DNA of 64,000 nt from Apodemus sylvaticus (Eukaryota; Chordata; Mammalia; Rodentia; Muridae): positions 165,122,761 through 165,186,760 of the forward strand of contig NC_067472.1 of the NCBI RefSeq assembly GCF_947179515.1, given 5' to 3'. Of this stretch, positions 1-11,549 are shown one piece after another (the first letter of the stretch is position 1; every line of letters begins with the position of its first letter). The notes beneath the pieces are model-generated. The model was not told the DNA's origin and searched no databases. It was given only the letters and a program-made list of their open reading frames with translations. Position numbers and translations under genes: made by a program.

Positions 1-969
1 GTCTAGTAATAGTATATTAATATATTTTATATCTTATATTAAGATATAAATAAATAAAGAGATGTCTGTGCCTTTGCATGACCTGACCTGGTTCTAGTGC
101 CAAGGTTGATCTGGTCCCTGCTTGGGGAATGAGCCAGTATAGACTCTGGCTTTCTCCTGATCCTGTGTACCCTGACTGTTCAGACCAGGCTCCCCCTCTC
201 ACTTAGATCTAGAACTGCAGCGAGTGGGGTACCAAGTATTCCTGGGGCATACAACCATCTTCTGCAGGTACTCCTGCAAGTTCTGTGGGAAGGCCTGATC
301 TAAGCGCATTTCCCCCAAGGGCTTCTGAGCCACGGGAAGCAGGGTAGGAAGAGGGCATACCTGCCTGCTCCACATGCATCCCTCAAGAGGCCCCTAGAAA
401 GAGATTCCCCAGGGTTCGTGCCTGGAGTTAGGAGGCACCGTGCGTGCTTCCTGAAGCAGCTTCTGGAATGATCAGCTTTTTCCACCATGACGCACCTAGG
501 CCTGAGAGGCATCGTCAGCTCAGCACTGCAGCGCGTTGGCTAGTCAATCCAGGAAACAACTGCTGTTCATCTCAGCACTCCTCTGTCTCCAGAAACAGCA
601 TGCCCACCTCTTCCAGAGACACTGGAACCGGCTCCCAGAAGCCCTTATCAGCTAAGATGTTCCAATGACATCAGCGTTCTCAGAACTGGACAGATCTATC
701 CCCCCAAGCCCCACTTCAAAGCCTGGCTTGTTCCCTGGGGCCCATTCCCCCAGAGTCCTGTGCACAAACTCTTTAGGCCAAAGAGCAATCAAGCAGAGCT
801 CTTGCCGTCTGCAGGAACTGCCCGTACAGAATCTCCCTCACCTAGGAAGAGCCCGCAATGCTGAAGATGTCCAGTGAAGGCCTTTAGTAAAGAGGCACAG
901 TGAGGGGCTGAAGTCAACCTGCTGCCAAGCAGGATCCTGCTAACTGTGCTAACTGAACTCACATAGCCA

Positions 970-1110
970 ACAAGCATCTCTTCACTGACCACTGAGTATC
1001 AGGAACTGTTTGAGTTGCTAGGGAGAGACAGTGACACAGGAGGGAAAAGCGGAAGTTCCAGGAACGCTAAGGGCAGACAGAGCAACATGCAGGAGAAAGT
1101 ATGAGAAGAC
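970..1110 (-). repeat. Possible ancient L2 LINE fragment
   Basis: The stretch (ccactgagtatcaggaactg ... gagacagtgacacagg) resembles the ancient L2/MIR-type phrase for a growing-population repeat end. It is strongly diverged and could be chance. Confidence 0.3.
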
Positions 1111-2950
1111 CAAAGAGGACAAGCTAGCCAGCTAGGACGAGCATGCCAGAGTAGGGGTGGGGTGCTCAAGAGGGGCTACTCAAGGAGGCTCCCCCCAGCA
1201 GAGACTAAAGACAGCAGCAAGAAAGCCACAAGAAGACCTGAGGGAAGAGGGGGAATGGTAGTGCACAGGCTCTAAAAAGATGGTGTCAAAATGCTCAATG
1301 AGAGAAGGCAGGCTAAGCCAGGCAGAGGGCTATCTTTTAGGAGGAAGGGTTAACTAAGTATCCTGGGCTAGATCTAGCCATCAGTGTGGTTTTATTAGTC
1401 CATCAGCTAAGAAGAGCCATTTTCAGTTTTAAAAGTTTGGAAGGAGGAAGAGACAGAGGTGGAGAAGATGGAGGTGGCCATATGCTAGACTCCTGCTGAG
1501 GCTGACAAAACCTAGCATGCTCACTCTCTGGCCTTTGCCCAAGAAAGCATGCTTATCAGGCTAAAATACACATCTAAAGGGCAGTAAACGGTAGTGCCTG
1601 TAGGAAGTACTTCAGGGTTCTGAGTAAGATGGTGGCACATTCCCTCTCAGACCTGTCAATACTCTGGCTATTTGGGTCCTAAGCAGGTGATGGCAGGGAG
1701 AGACCCTTCTGAGGGGAGTAGGGACAGTCAGTGTAGTCTGGAGTGACAGCAGTGTGGGAAACAGCATGGATACTCAGACACATTAGCAGCTGAGCAGGGG
1801 TGTGAGGAAGAGAGCAGGGCACTTTGGTCTGAATGACCAGGCACGTGTTGGCATTGGCTCCATTGCTGAGATGCAAATAACTAAGGGAGAAGGAGTTTGT
1901 CATCAGGCTTTGGGGATCAGGGGATCCACTTTGGTGGTCTTAGTCAGTTTGACATAAGGATTATTCATTAAAGCAGAAATACCTACACACATATACACAA
2001 CACGCATACACAAAGCAGAAAGAATAAAGACGTCTACGACTCCACCTGAGAAAAAGAGGAGGGGACACGTTGAACACTTACATGGGAAACATTCAATCTT
2101 AGTTCTCTAACTAGCGACAAGGACAAAGTTTTCCATTTGTTTCTTGTGCTTCCTTGATAAGGGAAACAGACCTTAAAGGTTGATCTGTTTTCTCAGAGTT
2201 GGGCAGGGTTGGATCTGGGGGGCAAGCAGTGTTCCCGTTACTCTGTTCTACATCTGACCCATACCACATACGTCTACTTAAAATGTGTCCTTCAGACAAA
2301 CTGGGCTATTCCAGTCTCCTGGAAGAATTTCTACTGCTCAGAGACAGTAAAACAAAGCAAACAAATACCCAACCCAACTTGTTTCTTACCTCTGAATTTA
2401 TTAAAGTCAAATAAACATATTTTATTATAACAATTTACCCTATATAGTATTTTTCAATCACAAAATAAGCATGATAATAAACTCATTAAGATGACAGAAA
2501 GCAGAAAGGGAGAGAAAGTGAGTATGTTCCCTGCCTTTCCATGCAGCCACACTGGAGCGCTGGGGGCTGTTCCCGGGCTACATTCACCTGCTGTATGGAC
2601 AACAAAGATTGGTTTCTGAGGTTCAGAACTGTGGGTCTAGAAACCGGAGATGTGGCACCACACCAATGGCCTGTGCGGCAGAGGGATCAGTTAATAATTA
2701 AAGAGGCGGCATTTGTTAAAACAGCATGCAAGAATTATGTGCTTCGGGCTGTACTACATGTCCTACGCACGTGACCACATCTAACTCTCTGACTCTCTTC
2801 TACAGGGAGCAAACTGAGCTGCCTCACTCCCAAGTCACGGAATTGGAACTTTAACCCAGGTATGAAAGACACCAGAAGAGATTTCCAACTCAGTGTATTT
2901 CATGTTTAGAGGATAAAGTCAACTAGAAGGCGAAAAGATACTCAGTAAAT

Positions 2951-3238
2951 ATGTGTGTGTGTGTGTCTGTCTGTGTGTCTCTCTGTGTATGTCTGTATGT
3001 GTGTCTGTGTGTGTGTCTATCTGTGTATCTCTGTGTGTGTATGTCTGTGCATGTGTCTATGCATATCTGTCTGTCTATCTGTGTGTCTCTGAGCATGTGT
3101 CTGTGTGTATCTGTCTGTCTATCTGTGTGTCTCTGTACATGTGTCTGTCTATCTATCTATGTGTCTCTGTATGTGCATGTCTCTCTGTGTGTATGTCTGT
3201 GCGTGTGCCTGTGTATATGTGTGCATGTCACGGTATGT
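2951..3238. repeat. Imperfect TG/TCTG microsatellite array
   Basis: About 290 bp built from tg, tctg and tatg units with almost no other sequence. All three reading frames are open across it because the units lack stop codons, which creates cysteine/valine/serine-rich spurious frames. Confidence 0.9.
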
Positions 3239-3292
3239 GAACATCAGAGGTCAACATTATAGAGTCAGCTCTTCTTATCCAACTTCACATGG

Positions 3293-3650
3293 TGTGTGGT
3301 GGCTTAAATAAGAGATGTCCCCTGTAATCTCAGGCATTTGAGCACTTGGTCCCCAGATGTTTGGGGAGGTTTAGGAGGCATGGCCTTGCTGAAGGAAATA
3401 TGCCTCTGGGGACAGGCTTTGAAAGCATATAGCCTTACTGTACTCCCAGTTCACTCTTTCTACCCTGTGCTCACCATTAAAGATGAATGCTCTCTGCTTC
3501 CTGCCCCTGCCACTCGTCTGCCATGCTGCCACGCCTCCACCCTCCCATGATGCACTCTTATACTTCCGATACCATAAGCCAAACTTTCTCTTCTTTAAGT
3601 TACCTTTGGTCACATGTTTTTGTCACGGCAATAGAAAACTGACTAATACA
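3293..3650 (+). mobile_element. MT/MaLR-type solo LTR
   Basis: It begins TGTGTGGTGGCTTAAATAAG and ends near CTAATACA, with the internal phrases typical of rodent MaLR LTRs (...cttggtccccagatg..., ...ataagccaaactttctcttc..., ...cacggcaatagaaaactga...). The 5-bp flanks are CATGG and CACGG, a near-duplication that fits LTR insertion. The exact subfamily (MTC/MTD/MTE) is not decided. Confidence 0.65.
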
Positions 3651-3754
3651 CACGGGCTCCAGAGGTTGAAGCCAGGCCGTCAGGCTTGCACAGCAAGCAT
3701 TTTTACCCACAGATCTATTTCTAGGCAAACATTTCTTTAATGAGTCAAGACTAT

Positions 3755-3985
3755 GGCTAGGGAGATGGCACAGTGGTTAAGAGTGCTTAATGCAGAAGTT
3801 TGAGGACCTGAGCTTGAATCCCCAGAACCTACATAAAAAGCTGAGCACAGCATGTCCCTGGAGTCCCAGTGCTGTGGTGGGCAGGGGGGTGACAGGACAA
3901 GATACCTGGTGCTCTCCTTTGGTCTCCACATACCACTCATTGCACATATATGATACACACATGCACAAACGATGGCTAGAGAGTT
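3755..3985 (+). mobile_element. B4 / ID-B1-type SINE
   Basis: It starts with the tRNA-derived head (ggctagggagatggcacagtgg...gagcttgaatccccagaacc) and continues into a B1-like body (ctggagtcccagtgctgtgg). This head-plus-B1 structure is that of B4-type SINEs. It is diverged. Confidence 0.7.
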
Positions 3986-4008
3986 GATAGGTGGTAACTA
4001 GTTAGATG

Positions 4009-4015
4009 GATGAAT

Positions 4016-4062
<47 letters not shown>
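4009..4062 (+). repeat. (GATA)n microsatellite
   Basis: Roughly a dozen near-perfect GATA units end in AT-rich DNA. Likely length-polymorphic. Confidence 0.95.
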
Positions 4063-4064
<2 letters not shown>

Positions 4065-4623
4065 AAATAAACAAAACTAAAGAACCAAAATCAATAGAGA
4101 TAAAAGCAAAGCTTAAGAGAAAAAGACAGAATAAAGCCAGCCAGGAGCAGTTCATATGTTCTTGTAGATGGTGAGTGTTCACTGAACAGACCCTCACAGG
4201 AACTAAGCTCACAGGCTGCACTCAGACCAAGCATGCACTGGAGTGAGTGTTACACGTGGATGTAGAATGGGGGAGATGCTGAGGGTGCCCTGGTGCCATC
4301 CTGCAGACTCTGCCTCCTTTCACTTGACTTGTTCGTTCATCTGTTCTGTTGTTATGGAGATGGAGAACTCACGAGGTCTGTGGTTCCAACATGTTACTTC
4401 TATTTTATTCTTTGGACCTTGTGCCCATACATTTCTATGTCTTTGTCTCTTACCAATCTCTTTCTGCCCAACTTCCCATCACATGAAGGCTCTGGCCCTC
4501 CAGCCATCTGGTGGTGAGGGGGAAATCTATGCACACAGTGTGGTAGGGGAAGACAGAGGAAAGGAAGGGTTCTTGGTTCGGTTGACTCTCCAAATGGATA
4601 TGTGATCTCCAGAAAGTAAAAGT

Positions 4624-4800
4624 TATGCTGCCAGATTGGCTCAGCAGGCAGACACCTGCCACCAAGCCCAACAGCCTGAGGCCCATCCCAGGACCCACAT
4701 GCTAGAAGAAAAGGATCAGTTCCCTCAAGATGCCCTCTGACCTCTATAGGCGTGGCATGCATGCATTCCAGCCCCCATCCATAAACCACCAAAGCCACTT
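4624..4800 (+). mobile_element. B4 SINE
   Basis: A degenerate copy of the B4 consensus. The head (ggctcagcaggcagacacct) is followed by (aggacccacatgctagaag) and (ctctgacctctataggcg). Confidence 0.7.
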
Positions 4801-5845
4801 CTGTGCTATCTGGCTAGACTCTGAATATTCTTTTTTCCCTTAGCAGCTGCCGCAGAGCAGTATTCACTAAATTCAAGCCCTGCTTGCAGAAACTTCGCAA
4901 GGACAGTGCTGGCATTTTTCCAGGCATGGCATAAAACAGAACTTGATTCGTTCACCTCCACATTGACGTAGAATGTTCCAGGTTCTTGGCTGCTGAGAAA
5001 GACAAGGTCCCTCACCAGGCTTTGCGCACAGCCCTTCATTTGGTTGTTTTGTGATTCCCCACGGCTGGTCCTGCCTGCACTTTACAGGTCTACCCCCATT
5101 TCCCTGTGTAAATCAGGTCACCAGCTCCTTTCAGCCAAAGGAAACAGCAGTGTTCTGATAGTGTGAGGCAGGACATGCTTCCTTGGCAGGTTGTTCATCT
5201 GCCAGGATTCCTGCTTGCTATGCGTGTTTCTGAGCTTCAGATATCAATCACCATCTTGATAGGCGGAGACCGGAAGAGAAAATACAAATGGTCTCCTATT
5301 ACCGTTTCGTGTTCAAGTGAGACGCTTAGGAACCAAGGTCTTTGTCAGCATTCCTTCCTTCCTTGTTACAAGACGGAGATCAAGCATCCACTGTGCTGGG
5401 TATGCTTGCTATAAACCTGCACCAAGGACAGCTGGGGGAATGTGATGGCTTCCTGCTACTCGCAGCTACGGTCGAATGCAGGAAGGAATCATCACAAGTG
5501 TACAAGTGTGCCATTCTAAGGAGAACGGGCCACAGAAAGGCCATATGTAGCTGCTATCCTGGTGTAGAGGATGGTGACAGCTACGTTAGTGGGAGCAGTG
5601 TGTATGAAGGAGAATAGGTAGGAGCCAGTATGGCTGTGCAAAGGCCCTGAGGCTAAAGTCAGTAAAGTAGATCAGAGGGCTGCAAGAAAGTCAGAGATAG
5701 CAGGGCATGAGAAGTGAAGCTAAAGAGCTCAGGAAGCAGGCAGGAAGCTGGGAGCTGCTGGGGAGGGCTCCCCATGTGACCCCAGAGATGGGTCTCTTGA
5801 GAGTACTGGAGAATCACAGGACAGCATCAGGGAGGTGTGTGAAGG

Positions 5846-5874
5846 GGTGTGTGTATGTGTGTGTGTGCGCGCGC

Positions 5875-5924
<50 letters not shown>
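5846..5924 (+). repeat. (TG)n with an internal (CG)n core, Z-DNA type
   Basis: 79 bp of strictly alternating purine and pyrimidine: TG units, one TA, a CGCGCGCGCG core at about 5867-5877, then about 23 more TG units. Confidence 0.95.
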
Positions 5925-5928
<4 letters not shown>

Positions 5929-5974
5929 TGATAGATTGGAGATTACTTACTCATGTTTGCATGTACTTATGGAT

Positions 5975-6208
5975 ATTTTATGATTTATTTATTTTATTTT
6001 TATGAGTATGCATGTTTGCCTATGTGTTCCCATATGCACCACATGTTTATCTGGTGCTCTCAGGTTAAAAGGGGATGTTAGATACCCTGGAATCGGATCT
6101 ACAGATGATGGTAAATCAGCATGTAGGTAATAGGAACCACCAAGGTCCTTTGCAAAAGCTGCTAGCACTCTTAAGTAGTGGGTGAGCCTTGGCTCCAGCC
6201 CTCACGTG
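5975..6208 (-). mobile_element. B3 SINE
   Basis: In reverse orientation it shows the T-rich tail, the (gtgctctcaggttaaaaggg) middle and the head complement (gctggagccaaggctcaccc). Old and diverged. Confidence 0.65.
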
Positions 6209-6269
6209 TATATATTTTTAATTACACTTGGGCTTTGAAAAGCACTTTACTGTATCTCCAGCCCTGTTG

Positions 6270-6420
6270 GGTTTTTTCCCCCCAAGACAAACTCTTGCTA
6301 AGTTATTCGGGCTGGTCTGGAACTTACTACAGAGTCCACATAAGCCACAAGCTCATGATCCTTCTGCCTCTACCTCTCAAGTGTGTAGACTATAGGAGGG
6401 CACTGCCCTACCTGACTCAA
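6270..6420 (-). mobile_element. B1 SINE
   Basis: Reverse-strand B1 with its T/C-rich start, (ggctggtctggaacttac) and (agtgtgtagactataggagg). Diverged. Confidence 0.65.
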
Positions 6421-6437
6421 GGTTTTAGACGATCATT

Positions 6438-6660
6438 ATGGAGCTAAAGAGACAGCTCAGCAGTTTAGAGTACCTGTTACTCTTGCTGAAGGCCCGGGGT
6501 CAATTCTAAGCACTCATATAGTGCCTCATAAGTATCTGTAACTCCAGTTCCAGGGGACCCAATACCCTCTTCTGGCCTCCTCAGACACCAGGCACACACA
6601 TAGTACACAGATATGTGTAGCCAGAACACTCATACACATAAAGTAAATCCTTTGAAGAAC
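6438..6660 (+). mobile_element. B3 SINE
   Basis: Matches B3 through most of its length: head (gagacagctcagcagttta), middle (ccagttccaggggacccaat, ctcttctggcctcctcagac) and a tail (acacataaagtaaatcc). Confidence 0.8.
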
Positions 6661-7149
6661 ACCCTGACCACAGTCTGAAGATGGCCTGAGGGATCAGGAG
6701 TCCATGGATATGAGAAGAATACAGTACGGAGGCTTTTGTGTAGTGGGTATATATATTCTGGTGGTCTGAATCAGGGTGCAGGTAATGATGGGAAGAGAAA
6801 TGGGCTCACTTGGAAGCCAGCAGGAGCCTGAACTGCAGAGCTGGATGATGGTCAGGGATGGAGGCAACAAGAAGCAAGAAGCATCCACTAGGCATGGCAT
6901 CTGTGCTGATCCTCAGAGCAGACCTAAGTGGCCCTGCTACTCCTCAGGGAGATGGAAGTGAACACAACAGGCAGGGTGATCGCACACTGGCTGTGAAGCA
7001 GCCGTGAGCCCTAGCGCCCTAGACTCCCACAATACTGAGTTTGTGTCCGTTGGACCAGGTTGATACTGCTGAGGGCCTCTGCACTGGCTGCCCGGGAGCA
7101 TAGATCACGCTGTCCTGCAGAGGGGAAGCTCTCTGCACCACTAACACGG

Positions 7150-7360
7150 TCTCTTCAGAGCCCTTCCTCTGAAGCCGCCTCAAGCCCCCTTGAGCTCCTC
7201 ACTCCGCTTTCCCCATGCTACCCCACACTCGTTGGCAAGAACTCATTTATTCTTCTGGGTCTGCAATTCCCCTCCCCAGGAATAACTTCCGAGACAACAG
7301 AAACCTTGCCACTGTTTGTGTGACACATAGTATGTACTCAATAAATAAAGACAAATGAAT
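7150..7360 (+). repeat. Probable L2 LINE 3' fragment
   Basis: The end (gtgacacatagtatgtactc then aataaataaag and a gaatgaa-like tail) is characteristic of the 3' end of L2 and related ancient repeats. Upstream similarity is weak. Confidence 0.45.
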
Positions 7361-8745
7361 AAGTGACTCCTGAAGACCAAGGGCCTCCTGCTGCTCCCTC
7401 CCCGGGCTGTGTGTTCACCCTGGAGTGGTGCCCTGGTTGGGTTTCAGGAGCCCCTTCTGGTTTATTCTGTCTTCAGCTCCACAGGGCAGACAGGTGAGCG
7501 ATGGGTTCCCGAGAAACAGTATTTCCACGACCTTCCTGCGTAGCAGAACTAGCTGCATGAGCATACTTCCAACTCCAAACTGTGGCCTGGAGCAAATGGG
7601 ACAGGACCCCTACGGGAGTGCTCATCTCCGCCCGAGACTAGGAGTGCTCCCAAGCAAACACTGCTTGCACCGCAGATTCCGTGTTATTTTTACTCCCTGG
7701 TTTTCCCTATAGATCTCAGGGCCAAAGTCAACTATGCTTGCAGTCCACTGCTGGTTCTTTTTAACCTGGGCTATAAGGTGGTGTTTGTTCCTCCTGGCTC
7801 AGTTTCTTTTTGGAAAATGCACCAGCTTCTCCCCTTACTCCAACTTCATTTCAAAGATGCATGGGTTTCAAAACACGCAGTTAGGGACTGCATTCTTGAG
7901 GGGGAAATAACAGGGCACCGAAAACCCCAACCAGGCCTGGCGGAGCCCACCAAAGGGACAGATGAAGGCCCAGCCCCCCCCCTCCCCAAGGGAATGGTCA
8001 GCTTCCACAGTGTAAGTCCAAGCTGCTGTGTCTAGGTTTTCCTTTTCTTTCCTATGCCTCTGGTCTCCCCCAGTGTAGACGGGACGTGATTAGCCACTAT
8101 GTCACTGTATTATGTACAGTTTACTGATTCACATGATAAGGCAGTAGAGAAGCCATCATCCTACTCCAAATCTCAGCTGGAAATAGAGATAGGCCAGGGA
8201 CAAAAGACAATCCTAAAAGCCCATTGACTTGCACAGAACACCGTTCTCCAGCTGCCTCTGGAGGAACAAGGGTAGAGCCACGTTCTGGCAGGGCCTCACC
8301 CTGCAGACCCACAGAATAGCATGTGAGAACGCTCACTTCTTAGGGAATGAGCTTGTCACAGGGACCGAGGGGGAAATGAGCTGACAGGAAGGAGGCAAAT
8401 AAGAACAAATGCTTGGGAAGGAAACAAGAGCAGCTTGGAGAGATGTCCTGGAGGCATGCCCGCTGCCCGGGCATTCCCACACCACCCCTCACCTGGACCT
8501 GGACCTAGGAGTAACGGCATCATCTGGTGTGTGGCAAGTGCCTGCTCTGCTCATTATTGAACACACTTCCTGATGAGGACATCTCTTATCTGTTATCCAA
8601 GACACCGGAGATTCTGAAATGCCCGGAAGCTTGTTCAAGAAACAGAGCAAGTAGCTCCTGGAAGGGAGCCGGTCCCACCCTATAACACAGGCCCCTCCTC
8701 TTCAACATAAACTCTGCTTTCCTCAGTCAAGAACGACTTGTTTTG

Positions 8746-8915
8746 GGGCTGGAGAGTCAGCTCAGCATGAGAGGTGTTCTGCAGAGCACGGGGGTTCACA
8801 CCCCAGCAGCCATGTCAGGTGGCTCACCACCTCCTTGAAGTCCAGCTCCAGAGGATCTGTCGCCCTCCTCCGGCCTCACCAAGTACCTCAGCAGACACAT
8901 GTACGTAAATATTCC
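8746..8915 (+). mobile_element. B3/B2-type SINE fragment
   Basis: It starts (ggggctggagagtcagctca) and keeps (agtccagctccagaggatct) and (cctcctccggcctcacc) of B3. Confidence 0.65.
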
Positions 8916-9496
8916 CAGCATGCCATGCTCCCACTGCCCTGCCACCATCCAGTGCTCAGGCTCTGACCTTGCCTCAGTCAGCCTTTCTCGCCCCACAGGA
9001 TGGCAAAGGCCAGCTGGCGGCAGTGGGTGGGATTCAAGCCCACATTGCTTCTGAGAATAGGTTCACCCTGCTTTCCCGCCAGCTGTCGCCTCCTCCTCCC
9101 CTGACCCATCCTATCCTCCTATTGCTCAGCTCCTGTCCACCCCACCCCAGGCTCCGCAGAGCCATAGCCTGTGCCCCCCTTAAGTAAACATGGCGTTTAT
9201 TACACTCTGATGCTCCCTCGACTAAATGCAGATGCTCTGCTTAGGGGGGCATCCCTGTACCCCAGCCGCTCAGGACATTCTCCGAACCATTACTAGAAGC
9301 CATTTTGTCCTTGGATCCCGTCGGATTTCTCTGGCACTCAGTCACTCCAGCATGCACTGAGAGAGGTGGTGCAGACTGGGAGCAGGGCTCATGGACCTCA
9401 AGCCTCAGTTTGACCTTTGCACTTAAGCACTAGGGCTTCGGCAAACATCTGACCTGCCTGCCTGCAGAGATAACAGCAGTGCTCGGTTCTCTAAAA

Positions 9497-9674
9497 TGGG
9501 GGGGGGGGGGAGGAGAGAGCAGGGAGGGAGGGAGGGAGGGAGAGAGGAAGGGAGGGAGAGAGGGAAGGAAGGAGAGAGAGAGGGGAAGGGAGAGGGAGGG
9601 GGAGAGGGAGAGGGAGGAGAGGGAGAGGGGTAGAAGGGGAGAGGGAGAAGGAGAGGGGGAGAGGGAGAGAGAGA
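9497..9674 (+). repeat. Pure polypurine tract (G/GGA/GAGG-rich)
   Basis: It opens with about 13 G residues, then GGGA, GAGG and GAGA units. I see only one or two pyrimidine interruptions (a C near 9520 and a T near 9630) in about 178 bp. The frames read through it (Glu/Arg/Gly-rich on plus, Ser/Leu/Pro-rich on minus) are artefacts of composition. Confidence 0.95.
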
Positions 9675-9775
9675 ACATTAATGCAGTGCCCACAGAGGCC
9701 AGAAGAGGGCATACTTTTGTAGCTAATAGGAACCAACCCCAGGCCCTCTGCAAGAGCAGTATTCCAGCTCCTCAT
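9675..9775 (-). mobile_element. B2/B3 SINE fragment
   Basis: Reverse-oriented partial copy abutting the purine tract: (gaggccagaagagggcat) and (gccctctgcaagagcagtat). The tail side has been replaced by the purine repeat. Confidence 0.6.
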
Positions 9776-9878
9776 AGTACTGATTGCTATTGTACTGATT
9801 GCTATTGTGCTGATTATATGAGACCCTCCATAAACAACTCCAATTGTTGTTCCAAGTATAGTCTCATCTCTCTTTTAA

Positions 9879-9881
<3 letters not shown>

Positions 9882-9913
<32 letters not shown>
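9882..9913 (+). repeat. (TG)n microsatellite
   Basis: About 16 uninterrupted TG units. Confidence 0.9.
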
Positions 9914-9917
<4 letters not shown>

Positions 9918-10104
9918 TTGGTTCAATACTTCTGCTGCCACGGAACACCAAGTAAAGACTATGCATTTCCCACACCTACTGTCAAACTTTTACCTCATCC
10001 ATGTTTTTAAATATAAAACCCCTTGGCTTGTGTTTCTGAAACCTTATGAGGGATAGGAATTACTCTACTTCAGAAAGGTCAAGTCACTGACATATATCAC
10101 AGGG

Positions 10105-10118
10105 CTAGCAGAGGGCAG
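10105..10118 (+). promoter_or_regulatory. CTCF-like core motif
   Basis: CTAGCAGAGGGCAG matches the degenerate CTCF core CCASYAGRKGGCRS at 13 of 14 positions. It lies in DNA I cannot assign to a SINE. Binding is inferred. Confidence 0.45.
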
Positions 10119-11511
10119 CAGGGCCAAAGCCTTTACTTCGGGTGCCAAACTCCCTTCTCTTCATCACGGTTTGACTGCTTCTTCCTTCAGCCCAAATCGG
10201 AATGTGCCAACCCAGCCAGGGCCAAGAGGAGAGTTCCTAGGTTGCTTGAGTTTCCCTCCTGAAAATTAACAGAAGCCCCTGGTCTCCCCACACCCAATGA
10301 GGCCAAGTGTGCCTCAATTAAACCCACTTCCTCACAGGCCAGCAGCAGATTTGGCTGACAGCGTGGGGACTTCCACCACTTAGAGCAGAAGAGTCATCAA
10401 AGACTTTTGTACCTGCGTTGGGCTGTTGTAAGACACTGCCCCAGCCCCTAGCTCTCCCCTGAAGGTCAGCTGAGGCCACACCTCCTGCAGACAGGGCCCT
10501 GTCCCACAACTGCAAGTATCCATGGAAAGGTTTGCACAGGTGGACTAGCTGGATCTGCACAGGGCCAACTCAGCAAAGGGACTGGGAATGAAAAGACAGA
10601 AGATGCAAATGACACATTGGGAAACAGGCCTGCGCGCTCTGAGATGAGGCGCCCCTACCCCAGCCCATTCAGTGTTTTGAGTTCTCAGTAGCTTTATTGT
10701 GACTGGCACATCAGCCCCGAATAGTTTCACACTACATTCTCATCAGCCTAGGGCAGGCAGGGGGGAAATCTGCCAGTCTCTGAGAACACTCTGCCGGGAG
10801 GCCTGCCCTGTCTCCTTACATAGTGAAGTGAGAAAGCCAAGAGGGTTCCATCAAGAGAGAAAGAGCATGGAGACAGTCCCACAGAAGATCTTATGTCTGA
10901 CCCTGTTGTCCCTTCCTTTGCCTTCAGAATAGATTCTTAGCATGACCTTTCAACATGCTTTAAACACTGGTCCTCTGTGGAATGAGTCTTTTCCCTCACC
11001 CATGTCCTCCTGGGCCTCAAATATGACCTGACTTGAAAACAAAGTCTTTGACAATGTGATTAATTCAAATGAGTTCTTTCTGGATTTGGGTAGATTGTGA
11101 ATTAAAAAGAATGAAAGCCCTTGTGCAGGTTTTATACATGAGGTCCTGAACGCTCTGAAAGCAAGCACTGGACTGTGTGGGGCTTCCTGGGAGCTCTCCA
11201 CAGTCAGGCAGGCCTGACGGGTGTTTCCTTCCACCCTTCCCCCACACAGACACAAAGACACGCCCTCTTAGAGCTGAAGAGGTGAGACTTGTCAACCCAC
11301 CAAGTATCACAGAAGGAGGCTGCAGAGGCTGGCACCAGGAAGCGGCTTTGCTGGCCTTTCAGTGAGATGGACAGAGAGATCACCCATGAGAAATCTCCTC
11401 CTGGACACAGACAGCCATATTCTCATTTGCAATGCTAGGCAGATAGCTCTCTGGTCCCTTCATGTCCACCGTGGGATTCTATCTCATGGTTTCAGTTAAA
11501 CCTGTCTGGGC

Positions 11512-11514
<3 letters not shown>

Positions 11515-11547
<33 letters not shown>
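11515..11547 (+). repeat. (TG)n microsatellite
   Basis: About 16 TG units. Confidence 0.9.

Positions 11548-11549
<2 letters not shown>

Noticed and set aside
2951..3262. Cysteine-rich 95-103 residue frames
   Set aside because: TG/TCTG microsatellite read in different frames; no stop codons in the unit.
4400..4798. 132-residue minus-strand frame
   Set aside because: Half of it is a B4 SINE; no recognisable domain or splice context.
9479..9955. 158-residue Glu/Arg/Gly-rich frame (and the Ser/Leu/Pro-rich frames opposite)
   Set aside because: Translation of the polypurine tract, a SINE fragment and a TG repeat.
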